A stretch of DNA of 64,000 bases from Rhytidiadelphus loreus (Eukaryota > Streptophyta > Bryopsida > Hypnales > Hylocomiaceae). The stretch spans positions 83,322,981 through 83,386,980 of the forward strand of contig OX344762.1 in assembly GCA_947034895.1 (NCBI GenBank). Direction: 5' to 3'. Below, in pieces: positions 23,590 through 35,374 of this stretch (position 1 is the first letter of the stretch; the number at the start of each line of letters is the position of its first letter). The notes beneath the pieces were generated by a model. The model was not told the origin of the DNA. It was given only the letters and a program-made list of their open reading frames with translations, and made no database searches. A program made the translations under genes and the position numbers.

Positions 23590-24455
23590 GCTCACTACAA
23601 ATGGAGTTTATATTTTTTTTCTTTGAAATTTTCACACAACATATGCCCGAGGAGTAACTTTAAGGCCCAAAAATTCTCATAACTTTTGACTACATAGTTA
23701 AAATATTATTGTCTAATATATATTTTTTAGCAATTGGCGGGCAATCCAGGTAGCAAAAAAACTTCTTCAAAAATCATTGTTTTAAGAAATAAAAAATTGA
23801 AATTGTTTTTCTAGATTTATATGTACATGAAAAGATTTGAATCATTCCATTTTGTTTAATGAGATGAAAGTTATGAGGAGTTTTAGTTTGCAGGTAGTTT
23901 GTAGGTAGTTATGGAATTTGTACTCTAAGATAAACTTTTAAGTCCTTTATTTAACTAAATTTTCAATGTTTTTTGAAGAAAATAAAAACATTAGGTGTAG
24001 ATTGTTTATTACAACATTACAACCATTGGGATTGGAATTTTTCAATTCCTTAAGTAAATTGTTAACAATTTAATATTTTGAATCATTCTCTACTCTACTT
24101 ACTATTTTTTTCCTATATGTTATACAATTTCAAATGACCTAAATTTTTCAAGCATGTAGACAACTTGCTTTGAAGAATGAATCCAAAGAAGAACCACCAT
24201 TTTGGACATTTTTTCATACAAATGTGACCTTGTGAAGTGCAGCCCTGTTTTTAGTAGGGCCCAAAAATATATTTTTGTCACTTCAAACGTTGATATCTTG
24301 CAATCTACATTGTGGAAATTTCTGAAATTTTTTCGACATCTTCTCAAACGAACATAGTATAGGATCCTATGGTTACACGTGTCCAAATTTTTTTTTTCTT
24401 CTAAATTTGGTACTTGTACTAGAAATGGCAGTTTTGGAGTTGTTTTGATGAAAAC
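23590..24455. mobile_element. dispersed repeat family R, copy 2
   Basis: Matches the copies at 2865, 59975 and 62760, with '...agttatgaggag', 'gggattggaa.ttttcaattcc', 'gatatcttgcaatct', 'gatcctatggtta' and 'gtactagaaatggcagttttggag' in order. Its TTAA-proximal termini are eroded. Confidence 0.6.
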
Positions 24456-24459
24456 ATAG

Positions 24460-25890
24460 TCAAAAACCATCAAATTCCCCGGTCGGGTTCTTGGCAGTAC
24501 CGTCGGAAAGCTCTCGACAAGGAGGGGTGCACGGGCTTGGTTTTGCAGTGTTGAACCTACGGTGGGAAAGTTTTTGAATTTTCACTGATGTTTGCTCCAA
24601 AGTTACCTCTTTCCAAGTACTCTCTTCTGAGTGTAAATTACTGCATGTTGAGAAAATTACTGGCAAGGATTACCCATTAATCAACCCTCCTGCTCCACTG
24701 TTCACAAGCCCATCTGATTGTTTTTTTTAATTTTATTTTTACAAATGGACAATCACCACAGTTCTCTACATTGAATTAACTGAAGGGAGCAAGCTTCGTT
24801 GGCCACACAGGTTTACTAGCACATCACGGGTACACCACCCAGGCGGGAATGGGTTTACTGTTCATCAACTTTAAATATTTTGGCCTACTTTGGCCTATCT
24901 GAGAGTGAGACCCCACGGGCGGTTGGGGGGGTGCCCACGTTAGCAAGATTCCAAACAAAGCCACACTCAAGCACACAGAAAAGCAAGTGCAACTCACAAG
25001 TAAAATTGGGTAGACAAGCCCCACACTCAAATGTGGAAACCTTGATTTACTTGGTAAAATTTACAGTCAGGGATCCAACCGTGGAGCCCTGTATCAATAA
25101 ATCAACTGCTGTCCTCCACTACATTACCCTAAACCCTAAAACCCTTAGAATTAGGGCAATCGCATCCTCCACTAGCTCCTCCCGCAGCCTAAGCGTCCAG
25201 ACTCCTCAATCGCAGTGCGATCTTTTTTTATCTCAGTGCGTCATTGCACCTTCCAATCCTCATGTCGCTCACTCTTGGCGAGCACATTTAGGGTTGTTGA
25301 ATTATTACCGCATGTATGGGCTAGACTCTGGGCTTCGCCTCCTCTTGCAAATGGAAGAAAAGGAGTCAACCGGACTCATGTATGCTGAAGCATCATTCTG
25401 CAGTGGTTCGAAAGTTTAGTCCACAAGCCTCCACAATATAGTCTGAGGGAGGGAACTCATGCAGAATGGAAGTGGTATGTGAACACTAAAAATTACGACT
25501 TGTGAGAATTGAGACTGTCGCAGTCGAAGAGGCGTCCACAAGTTTCATAGAAGCTGCAGTATTATGGTTTAGTAGTAGTCTTGGCTGTTGGTTAGGACCC
25601 TAATTCATACTTCAACAATTCGATTAATTACAAGTAGTACAGATATAAGTGCATTGGAATCCGGGGTGAAGCTCACTCAAACAAATTCCCATTCGAATGT
25701 GCTGTAAGTTCTCTGTTATGACCTCTAAAATGAGATTATATCATTGGCTGTAGCACACTAATTATCGCATTCGAACGAAGTTCATGTCATAAGGGAAAAG
25801 TGAGGACAATCGCTGGGGTGCTTAAAGAGACAGCGCAAGAAGTTTTGGTGCTAGGGTTAGGGTTAAGGGTTAGGGTTGTGGCACCTGCGC
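24460..25890. other. intergenic DNA downstream of GT34
   Basis: Moderate GC. A telo-box-like ACCCTAAACCCTAAAACCC occurs at about 25127-25145, which might mark an old promoter on the plus strand. An open frame at 24880-25419 has no early ATG and no similarity I recognise, so it is not called as a gene. A telomere-like TTAGGG-rich tract is at 25850-25880. Confidence 0.45.
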
Positions 25891-27384
25891 TTAAGCCTTC
25901 TTCGACGTAGCCTTCGATTTCGTCGCAGCTTTGGCGGTATGATTCTTGTGTAGGGCCTCAACTTCGGGCGACTTCAACGACTTATGGCGAAACCCGTACT
26001 TCGCAATAATCTGATTATCCGCGAAGTTGATGGCACGCTCCATGTGCAACAAGCAGTGATCAACCGTATACTCGGGGTTAATCGAGCCACAGCAGAACTC
26101 ACAACCACAGAAATGCGTCACAAAAGGCCACCGATCGTCACCATACACCCCCGGTTCGTACTTTTCCATCATTTCCTCGAATCGTTCCGTTAGCACCTGC
26201 GTAAATTTCCATTCCATTCGTTACTCTTGCAAACCTTTCTTCAATTCTAAACCACCTGCGGAAATTTCTATTGCATTCGTTACTTTTGCTAACCTTTCTT
26301 CAACTCTACAATTCTAAACCCTAAACCTAAATCTTCCCGTGTCACAGGAAAATTCGCAGTGCATCTTAGAAACTTGGGAGTCCCATTGCAATTGGCTTAC
26401 CTTCCAGAATCCCTGGAAATAGTACGAACTTTCGAGGTACACCTTCGATCCCCACCGTTCCTGATCACTGATCATCAGGTACACCAGCCCTGATTGATCA
26501 TCAGCTTCCCCCTTTCCCCGATTCGGCAACGCCTTCGTCAGAAACTCCCCAACACGATCACGAATTGCACCTTTCGGACTCATAGGCGCCCAAGCATGCA
26601 ACATATCCATCGACCACTGGCAATTCCGAATGAGATAAACACCAGCATTGAGTCCCAACCAGCTCCTCTTCTCATAAACAGCATCCTCCCAGCCGTGCAT
26701 CACCATGTTATAATTCTCATACTTTTTCAAAGGGAGCTCAAACGACATGTCCGTGAACACGGCGTCGCTGTCCATCCACCAGAACCAGTCAATCTCGGGA
26801 TGCTCCCTCATCAACATATGCGTAAGAAACGTCTTCACCCACCACCCTAACATCTCATCATCAATCTTGTCCATGTTGTAGTAAAGCTCAATCCCATGTA
26901 AGCGACAGTAATCCATTTTGTTCTTGATGGCTTTCAACAGCATCTGGTCGCCTTGCTTGTTCTCGCACTTCTTCGGGTGGGAGCTCGTGATGAGCATGAT
27001 GCGGGGCTTGGGATTCACACCGCTGGTGGAGTTGTTGAGTTTGTTGATGACCTTGGCGCGTGTTTTGTCCCAGTTGACGACCGGAGGTCCGAACTTCGTG
27101 AACGGCTTGCTGTCATTGAGGAACTGCTTTAGGTCACGGTCGATTTCGATCATCTGCAGGCGAATCTCCTCGGGGGTGAGCTGCTTGGGACCGTACTGGA
27201 GGCTGTTTGGTGGGGAGTGGCCTGTGAGATTCTTGAAGGAGAAGGAGGTGGTGTAGAAGCCGAAGAGACAGATGGAGCACACTGCGGCAAGGATGCACAG
27301 GCCGTAAACAATCTTCCCTTGGGGCCCGTACATTGTGAGGGGCGTCAGTTGACGGGACAACAATTTCTTCGTGTCGTCCTTCAT
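25891..27384 (-). CDS. GT34 family galactosyl/xylosyltransferase
   Basis: Two exons, 27384-26401 and 26196-25891, encode 429 residues. The protein has a type II Golgi layout: a short cytosolic tail, a membrane anchor at about residues 25-46, a stem, then a catalytic domain. Typical GT34 text includes KKCENKQGDQMLLKAIKNK, DYCRLHGIELYYNM, WWMDSDAVFTDM with the metal-binding DSD near 205-207, MHGWEDAVY, WLGLNAGVYLIRNCQWS and EADDQSGLVYL. The end has RWPFVTHFCGC and ERAINFADNQI. Family members transfer xylose to xyloglucan or galactose to mannan from UDP-sugars in the Golgi. The segment between the GFWK block and RWPFVTHF is only about 20 residues, shorter than I recall for Arabidopsis XXT proteins, so the donor and acceptor cannot be named. 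The start is the first in-frame ATG after an upstream stop; the frame continues to 27420 without an ATG. A GC-rich-to-AT intron of 204 bp carries a duplicated acceptor. Confidence 0.93.
26194..26318 (-). repeat. tandem duplication containing the GT34 3' splice site
   Basis: Two ~60-bp copies (about 26194-26253 and 26254-26318) each end on the minus strand in AAATTTMCGCAG|GTG. The downstream copy (acceptor AG at 26198-26197) opens exon 2. The upstream copy (AG at 26257-26256) would add GTG GTT TAG and stop translation at once. Confidence 0.85.
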
Positions 27385-27421
27385 TTTCACTATTCTAGTC
27401 TTGGGGCTGCCAACAACCACA

Positions 27422-27575
27422 ATCTCTCGTTAGCACTTGCACTTCCTTTGAATTTTTCACACAAGCAACATAGAACTACTCTCGTTAGCACTTGCACTTC
27501 CCTTCAAATGTGCACACAAACAACATTCTACCACACTCTACAGCACTAGCACTTTCCCTTGAGTATCACAAGGGA
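27422..27575 (-). repeat. ~55-bp imperfect tandem repeats in the GT34 leader
   Basis: 'ctctcgttagcacttgcact' starts at 27424 and again at 27479 (period 55). A degenerate third unit (ctctacagcactagcact) starts near 27535. They lie just upstream of the ATG and probably in the 5' UTR or promoter. Confidence 0.75.
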
Positions 27576-27599
27576 AACCCTCGCGCTCTCTTCAGTCTT

Positions 27600-30480
27600 C
27601 ACGATGGTGCCTAAAAGTCTAAGAACTCTGATACTTGCATAAAGTGGTCCCGAATGTGATTTCATCATTATCGGAAATTGCTACAAAATCATAGCTAAAT
27701 GTGCTCATAGGTGGAACTTCTGGTGTTCACGTTTCGTAGCTAAAACCAATTGGAAGAAGTTTTCCTAGGGTTTGTCACATTTGTGAACACTACTTGCAAA
27801 CGAGCCAATCAGATAAATAGAACTAGAAGCCATTGAGGTTAGTATCCAAGAGTTTTCTTATAATCTGAACAGGCAGGAGATGTAAGTAGCCCACTGTCAA
27901 TTTTCCTTGGGGAGACCTCCTCCATAATCTCAATGATTCTGACTAGAAGTTCCTAAAATTCTGCAGAAAAGGTCTGCTACGAGTTTTCATAAGTTGTACA
28001 CTGGAATGACAAAAGAGGCCATCAAGCGAATTGACAAGAGATAAATTTCTGCCCTCACCCGTGCTCTTGCACTTGCACCCTCAACCGCATGCCAGCACTC
28101 TACCCGCAGCTCTAAGATTAACTTAGGTGTGGCTTCGACTTGAAGGGTTCAAAGTGCTACCTGCAAAATTGCTTTCCTTTAACACTCGGGACGACGGATT
28201 CTTCTTTAACAACTACAAGGGACTTTCTCTCTCGACTTTGGGGACTCTATTCAGCTAAGGAGAGCCTGCAAAGCAACAGGACAGTAACAGAGGCGTTGTC
28301 AGCTGTGAAGCTAAAGCAAGGACTGACATGCCATGTCAGTGGCACTCTGTTTGTTTCCTCAGGAGAATAAAATACTTTAAAAAAAAACATGAAACTTAAA
28401 AAGGGGTGTCATCTGCCAGACAGACAATCAATATTTAAATGCACAGGATCTAGGAACGTGGACAATGCCACCTTCTGTCTGCTTCAGCTGGACGGAAGGT
28501 TCACAAATGGTAGACAACTCTAATATTAGACAGGCGAGGAGTCCTTTAAATGTCTAGACACCTGGCGTTTCTAGCTGGAAGCCGCAATAGCAATAGCAAG
28601 AAATATCTCGCCATATGTAGAAGAGCACTTTGACAGGGCCGTAGCCTATGATACGGTAGAGACTCCGATGTCAAGAGTCAAGACCATTCTTGGTCCATTT
28701 CGAATAGTAGGGTAAACGGTAACACGTACAGTAAACCTCCCCCATTCAGTGAACCTCTTGCTCCTCTTCAGGAAGAAGAAATGAATTCTTGGGAGCAAAA
28801 CTCGTACAAAACAGTGTGTTAATATGGTCTCCCAATCTCGTTCTACCGGGTATTTCTAAAAATGGACAAGAACCATCAGTCACAGCATCCCTCGATCTAG
28901 CAAGGGCGGGTTCTCTCAGAAAATGGACGAAGCAAAATCTAAAACAAGAGATCTCAAATCGTTAGCAAGAGAGTTCTCCATAGCCTGCATAGTCCTCTGC
29001 ATTGAAACTACCGGATTTCAGAGCGCCATGGACGTTACATTCTGATGATCAAAACTCTGCAAACAAGTACCTTGAGCTTCGAAAGCCTCCCAGGGCTCAG
29101 CAGGGTTTTGAGCTCTTAAATCTACGATTGGTACAGATGTGAGGTTCAGCCAGGTCGGGAGCCAGGCTCCAGTTTCTGTTAGCCGACTCAAAACCGCTCC
29201 GGTTGTTGAACTCACAGCCTTCTCTAAGCACGACAAACTCGACTAGAGTTTCGCTTATTCTCACGAATTAAGAGATTTGAATACTACGAAAGAGAAAACC
29301 TCACAAGGCCAACATACCATCATTCTCTGAAACCGTCAACGTCACAGCTATGAAAACTTGAAAGAGGGAGAGCCACGATGAGTCTCAAGAGGACTAGCGC
29401 CGAGAAGATATCTAGAATTTCCAGAGCAAACTAGAAACATCTAGATATTAGAAGCTTGTCAAACTTCTGGACTGCTTCACTCTCTAAGCACAACAGATAT
29501 GAAGCCTTTGAAATACTTGTCAATAAATCTAGCGTTTTCTGGTGATCTCCGCCGTCGTGTTCGTAAAGATCGGTCTCGGGCCCACTAGCTCGTTGAAACT
29601 GTGACGAAAGGCTAGATTCGGTCCTACACATTAACCTAGATACTGTGAACATTCGAAAGCTCCAGCACAACGACTGGTTGCCATCGCATTGACCAAAACT
29701 AAGTTAAGCTACCGTTAGTACATCGAATCAGACGCAGGGCAAAACACCGAAGCGCGAGAAGAATCTCGAGGTGATCGATGCCCAAACAAATTCTCGAAAC
29801 TCGCTTAATGACTGTCAGAGCCCCATCGTGGTACCCTTCAGATAGGACCAGCGAGCCAGGCATTTTCAATTCAGTTCCCAAAGTTTGCAGATGAGTCTGT
29901 CGGTGCCATACGTTTCAATCAATTTCGCAATGATACCGAGCTTCATGGCAGAGTACGTTGACATACGCACCCAGAGACACAGAGCCAATTGTGAATCTCG
30001 GCTACTGAGCAGAATGCTAGCTGTCAGTGATGATGGCTATGAAGCTGCAAACTCTGGTGAAACCACTGCAACATGAACCTCACTTGATGGGACCCTACTG
30101 CAGGACGACAGACAGTAAACAATCTGCAAAAAAACCTCTTGGAAAACAACTTTAAAACCAGATTGATAACGATCGTGATCAGAGTGTTACGTTTCAACTA
30201 ACCTCTGATTTGGGAAGAGACGGTGCAAGTGAAGATTGCTAGCGTGTGTAAGTGTAAGGTGACGGATCAGCAACCGCCTGAGTCTGAATCTGAACGTGCA
30301 AATGTTTTGCAAGTTTGCAAACCCGTTGCTGCCAGTATGTGATGAATGAGAATCCAGATGACTTTTTATGAAACGGCCACGTTGTTGACGCGGAGTGACA
30401 TGTGTGGACGGTGTTTTTAGTTTCTATTAATGTATGCGTTTGGAAGGCTCGAAATAACTTCCTCACTACAATGTAACATG
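27600..30480. other. gene-poor DNA of moderate GC
   Basis: Several minus-strand open frames (about 29018-29236, 29431-29670, 29699-29881) lack an initial ATG and match nothing I recognise. They may be parts of an untranslated RNA or an unknown gene, but there is no conserved motif to support a call. Confidence 0.4.
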
Positions 30481-31455
30481 TTCGCTGAGGTGCATGATAG
30501 TTTTTTATAAATAGTTTATTAATTTTACATGTTTCACATCTTGTCGTGGTGTGTTGTGCTCTAGCAACGGCTGTACTACTGTTGGACTTATTAGTCGACA
30601 GCTTTTGGCACAGTGGACTGTATTCGAATTCGTATTTGCAGTGGGAAACTTCGAAGCAATGGAATCACTTGTGATACTGCACTCGAGAACTTCACTTCGG
30701 AAGTTCAGTTTTTGATTGAATATGTAATTGAAATCTGTGTCGATTGTGTGATGTTCTTGTTTCAAAAAGGAAAAAAAAAAGGAAAAAAGGAAAATCTGTA
30801 TTGATTACAATAAATAAATAAATAAAAATGGTTGTTTGAATATTTGAATATTCGAAGGTTCCCCAATAAGCAATACCATTGATTTATATTTTCATATATA
30901 AATATGAGGCTTGGTGTGGTGTGACTGTAATCAGTCTCTCAACAGACCCTACTTTTCTGAATATTCGGTCTGTGTTTAGAAGCGCTTCCTCATTACTTTT
31001 TCACCCATATTTAGTGTGACAACAGGCCTCGGCGTGCCAGAGTGGAGATGCTCGAACTGTCTGATTGCAATTCCCAAGGTTGAATTCAAACTTGAATATA
31101 AAAAAAATAGACTTCTCAAATTTAAAAAAAAAAATCTTATTAAGCAAATATGATACTAACAGTATTTTCAGATGCTCAATCACTTTTATTTTTATTTTTA
31201 TTTTATTGGGGTGCAGAGGAAAGGAAAATCTCATTTTTACTTGGGAAAATTCACTTCGGGGATAGAAGATTAACCTTTAAATGACAAGACCTATCCCCCA
31301 AGGTACGAAGTTAGTCAAAAATGATTCCATTACTAGTTGGATAGGTGCCTTCTTCATTTTTACAGGAATATCAGTAAAAGCCATCCATCAAAACCAAAAT
31401 GTTTGTATTGTATTGTGATACTCTAGTTAAATTTTTCTAAGAGGGTTCCTTCTTC
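30480..31455. other. AT-rich DNA with simple repeats
   Basis: Contains an A/G-rich run at 30766-30796 and an (AAAT)n run at about 30810-30829. No gene was recognised. Confidence 0.5.
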
Positions 31456-31461
31456 TATGTA

Positions 31462-31800
31462 TTGTATGCCTTTTTCCTTTCACTTTGCAAAATAGAAATG
31501 AGAACTCTACCTTCAAAGAATCATACATCCTTTTTCTATTCTTTTGCAAAAGTAGAAACGAGCTACCTTGAAATAATTGTACATCCTTTTTCTTTCGCTT
31601 GCAAAATAGAAACAAGCTAGCTTGAAAGAATTGTCTGTTCTTTTTTCCTTTCACTTTGCAAAATAGAAACAAGCTACCTCATTCAAAGAATTGTACTTTC
31701 TTTTTCTTTCACTTTGCTAAAATAGAAGCAAGTTGCCTTTGAAAAGAATGGTACATCCTTTTTCTTCCACTTTGCAAAATAGAAACGAGCTAATCTATCA
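31462..31800. repeat. minisatellite of ~55-65 bp units
   Basis: About six imperfect tandem copies of a unit containing 'cctttttctttcactttgcaa' and 'aatagaaacaagct' followed by 'tgaaagaattg'. The apparent minus-strand ORF (FLFCKVKGK repeats) is a translation of this repeat, not a protein gene. Confidence 0.85.
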
Positions 31801-31804
31801 AAGA

Positions 31805-32765
31805 AAAGAATTAGGAGTTCACCCACCACAACATTCTACATGCCAGGAAAGTATTCTGTCCTTTGCTAGAATACCTAAGCGCGACTTAGCAGAGTTAATT
31901 CAAGGATTGGAGTTCACAAAGAAGCCATCAATAAGACAATTTGGGCGACAATTTTTCTTCACCGCAGCTGTTCCCTTTAATTTTCAAAGCTTGCAAAACA
32001 GCCCCCCCTAGCCTCTGTCATCCGTAAACAATAAGTTATGTCGCAAGCCAAAGCCAAAGCCAAGAGTGTTTTACTTATTGCTCAATGATAGCACCGCTGA
32101 CTGAAGCAGTGAGAATGACTCTCAAGAATTTTTTTAAATTTTTTTTCGGGGGTAACGAAACGAAAGAACATCTTCCTCCATGTGTCTGTTTTGGGTGCTG
32201 TCTGTCACTGTCTTGCTTGCTTCCGAAGAGGCTATTGTAGGTAAACGTGGGTTGTTTTAGAAGTATGATTGAAGTAAACGTTGGCGCTTGCTTGCTTGCT
32301 GCATGAAAATAATGTAATGTTGGTCTACTGTACAATTCTCTCAGTCCCGTGAATAGGAGGGAGCTACGCTGTTTGTAATAGCTAGCTAGCTGTAGCTGGT
32401 GCAGGTTCCGTAGAACGAGGGCAATAATTTGGGCTCCAATAATGCAAGCCAGAAAAGATGCTCATCACCACAGTACTGTCGCGGCCTGGCCTCAGGCGGA
32501 CGGAGAGTCGTTGCAGGAAGAAGACGATTTGCAGTCCGCGTTCCCACTTTTTCCCAGGCAGGTGCTGTGCTGCGTCTCATCCAGCCAGGTCAAGTGGCAG
32601 CCAGGCCAGGCCAGGCACTCCAGTCCAGGGTGCTAGCGGCAGACTGATGACCTTTTGTAAGTTGTAATTTACGGTAACTTAGTCGGGTTCTGGCCGTTGC
32701 TGCTCGACAACCCCCGTGCAGCGTAAGTAATTAGCTTCCCCTTTGCTGTCTGTGCCAGGTGTGAC
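31805..32765. other. intergenic DNA, no gene seen
   Basis: A GC-richer island at about 32440-32640 includes short CCAGG-type tandem repeats (gccaggccaggccaggc). The ORFs in it overlap in all frames and none has recognisable content. Confidence 0.45.
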
Positions 32766-32769
32766 CTCC

Positions 32770-33059
32770 TACCTTGGCCGGTAAAACTCAAAAAAATTCC
32801 CAAACACTTGAGCTGGTAAACCTCAGCCAAAGTATCCCGAACACTGGTGAGCCATTTTAGAGCCCTATGCCATTTCAACTTCAAAATTTTATAACTAATT
32901 TGAGGAAGCTTAAAAAAAAAAATGAAACAACTTGTGTTAGATGTCACTGATTCTACTTATCTTTTGAGGAAATTTTACTGAAAAATATTTCAAGATGTTT
33001 CACCTCCTCAAAATTCAGCTCCGGACCTTAGATGGTCAATTTATGGACCTCCTACCTTA
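32770..33059. mobile_element. MITE family TAAGGTAGG, partial copy
   Basis: Shares the internal sequence ('aacttcaaaattttataactaat', 'tagatg.caat', 'ttactgaaaa.ttttcaa') and the right end CCTACCTTA (33051-33059) with the copies at 38813 and 58640. The left terminus is not preserved. Confidence 0.6.
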
Positions 33060-33084
33060 GTTTCCTTCAATCCTTATGTTGAAC

Positions 33085-33400
33085 CTTTTTTTATTTTTTA
33101 CAAATGGAAAGAACCATGGCATTTAAAAAACAATGGGAATACGAAACAGTCAAGCCACAAAGGTTGGACAATGAAGGAGCAAAAAGGAAAAGCAAAGAAA
33201 ACATGCTAAGAGAATATACAAAGAGGGGGGGTAGTAAGAAATGCTAGTACCATTTTTGCTAGACACGATAGGGGATTTAAGCCAAATATGATCAAATTTG
33301 GCCCAAATATTAGCTGCATCTTGTAGCCGTTGACGAACCCTGAATTGAACCTTAAGCTAAGTTGCACAGCCTGAGTCAAAGAGAGTGTCATAGATCATTG
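33085..33400 (-). mobile_element. third LINE 3'-end fragment
   Basis: On the minus strand one frame reads QFRVRQRLQDAANIWAKFDHIW, then LKSPIVSS, similar in layout to the tail of the other LINE fragments. It is followed by the same 3' landmark (T-run, AATGCCATGGTTC, CCATTTGT, A/T tail). Frames are interrupted. Confidence 0.6.
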
Positions 33401-33404
33401 AATG

Positions 33405-35080
33405 TGTGAATTCCAAAGGCTATTGCTTCTAAGTAGTTGAACCGGTTTTTGAAGAGCTAGGTCCGGTTATTTCCTCCATTTTTTAATTTCTAAACAAAAA
33501 GTTTACAAATTTTTTTACCAGATTTCTGCGGATGTTTTCCAATTGCAACTAGGTTTTTCCCTAATTCCACCAGCTAACTTTGAACTAGCCACCGGTTTTT
33601 TGTGAACATTGATGTCTAGTTGGGTTTCTTTGATTCCAATATTGAATCGGGTTTGGTTATTTTCTCTATTTTTTTATTCTAAATGGAAATTTTGTTGAGT
33701 TTTTCAACATAGATTTTTGATGTTTTCATATTGCAACCAAGTTATTTTTCAATTCCATTGGCTAACTTTGAACTAGCTAACAACTTTTTCATAAACATTG
33801 GTTAGTGCTCAAATGTTCATGGCAGTTTACTTCAAGTTGCCAACTTTTCAAGGAAGAAGCACCCATAATCACCATTTTTCATAACATTGCTAAACAACAC
33901 TTATGTTTCTTCCCTCCTTGTGTTTGAGAAAGTGAGGTTTAAGGTAGGAGACCCTATTTTCACCACAATTCAAAAGCCATCCTATTTGTTGTCTCAATAG
34001 TGTACATTTTGAACTTTCAAATGTCTTTTATTGATATATACTAGCCATGAAGTAGTCAACAAATAGTTACATGGTGCAAATAGGGGCTCTTGCTATATCA
34101 GGGTTTCTTTGTTAGGCATTTAAATGCCTAAAATCACCAAAAATAATTGGGGAGCACCAAACCTATGGGAAAATTTGAAGAAAAATTGGATGATGATGCC
34201 AAGTTGTTCCAATTTTTTTTTAATTGGCTGAAATTGCTAGTTTTAAATGAAACTCATCCAAAATATAGATGAGTACTAAAATATTTGGCTACATCATTTT
34301 CTTGTATATTTCCACTTTAGCATTTTTCAAAAAAACAAACAAACCCCTAAGCTATATCCTTCTTTAGGACACCTTAGGGGAGACTAAACTATTAGTTTAA
34401 TGAAGGATGTTCATTGGTAAAGACACCATGTCACCACGAGAAGGGAATATTGTAGCCAATTTAGTAGAAGCCTACTGAGATTTGAGGGGATCTAAAAGGA
34501 CCCCTATGCAAATTGGTTAAGAATGTTATATTTTTGCTTGCTACAAGGTGGATGGTCCAAATAACGATTTTTGATTTTTTTGTTTTATTAGCTAAGGATT
34601 GAAAGAGAGGAAGCTTTACATTGATAGAAGCTACATGTGGGGAATTTTAAATAAGACCTTACTCAAAAAGTAAGTCAATACTGGTGGGACAAAACTTCTT
34701 GTAGTGTCATTGCATGTTTAAAAAAAATGTTAGTTCTATTGAGAGAAAATCAATTCAAGTTATTTTTTTAATTTTCTGACATTTACATATTAATGTTCTA
34801 TGAATTTCTAAAGTTAATAGCATAGGGACCTACCATAATATAGACACCACAAAAGATAAGAAGATAAATTCAATAGTGAAAAAAAATTTGGTTTGAATGT
34901 TTCTGAATATAGGTGGATTGGTATTTGAGTCTACTTTCACCTCTGAAGTAGTCAAATAGTAGAAAACATCCTTATTTGATGAATACACTCAAAAGAATAA
35001 CAAAAGGTCTAAATTTTGAATATATAACTTGATTTCTTTCTTCAAATTAAATTGATTATAAAATAAAGATAAAAGAATTC
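33405..35080. other. AT-rich intergenic DNA, no gene seen
   Basis: Degraded low-GC sequence. There is a partial internal direct repeat at about 33440-33600 and 33600-33780 (both with 'ttattttctccatttttta' and 'ctaactttgaactagc'). Confidence 0.5.
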
Positions 35081-35082
35081 GT

Positions 35083-35369
35083 CATTAGAAGAGATTGGGG
35101 GGCTTTGGGGCCTGTTCCTAGCTCTGTTCCCCTAGTCTTCTCGAACTCTGGTGTCAGACTTTTTTTCTTTTAAAAATAATAATAATAATCATAATTTTAA
35201 GTCCTTAAAATGAGAAACAAAGTTAAATGTTTTTTGTTTTCAAAAAAACTGACCTAGCAGTCTCTCGACCAGGTCAGCGCAGGTGGAGAACGACGGGTTT
35301 CGACGGTTCTCAGGGGAGTTTCAAGTTGGGAACTCGCAGCCCTCCCCGACAGCCAAAACACATGTAATG
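35083..35369. mobile_element. MITE family CATTAGATG, copy C (degraded)
   Basis: Same order of landmarks and same orientation as copy A: 'ggggggct..gggcctgttcc', 'ttaaaatga.aaacaaagtta', 'cagtct..cgaccaggtcagc' and 'gggaactcgcagccctccccga'. Termini are degraded. Confidence 0.7.
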
Positions 35370-35374
35370 TTTCA

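Noticed and set aside
24880..25419. 179-codon open frame, plus strand
   Set aside because: It begins at TTG and has no ATG until near its 3' end. It shows no known domain and overlaps a telo-box-like sequence.
27385..27420. Upstream start for the GT34 protein
   Set aside because: It is a GTG codon, with a stop codon just before it. The ATG at 27384 gives the expected short cytosolic tail.
28140..29881. Several ORFs of 60-80 codons on both strands
   Set aside because: Most start at TTG or GTG, none has a recognisable motif, and no phase-consistent splicing was found.
31427..31672. 81-codon ORF rich in Lys and Phe
   Set aside because: It is a translation of the minisatellite; the unit period explains its pattern.
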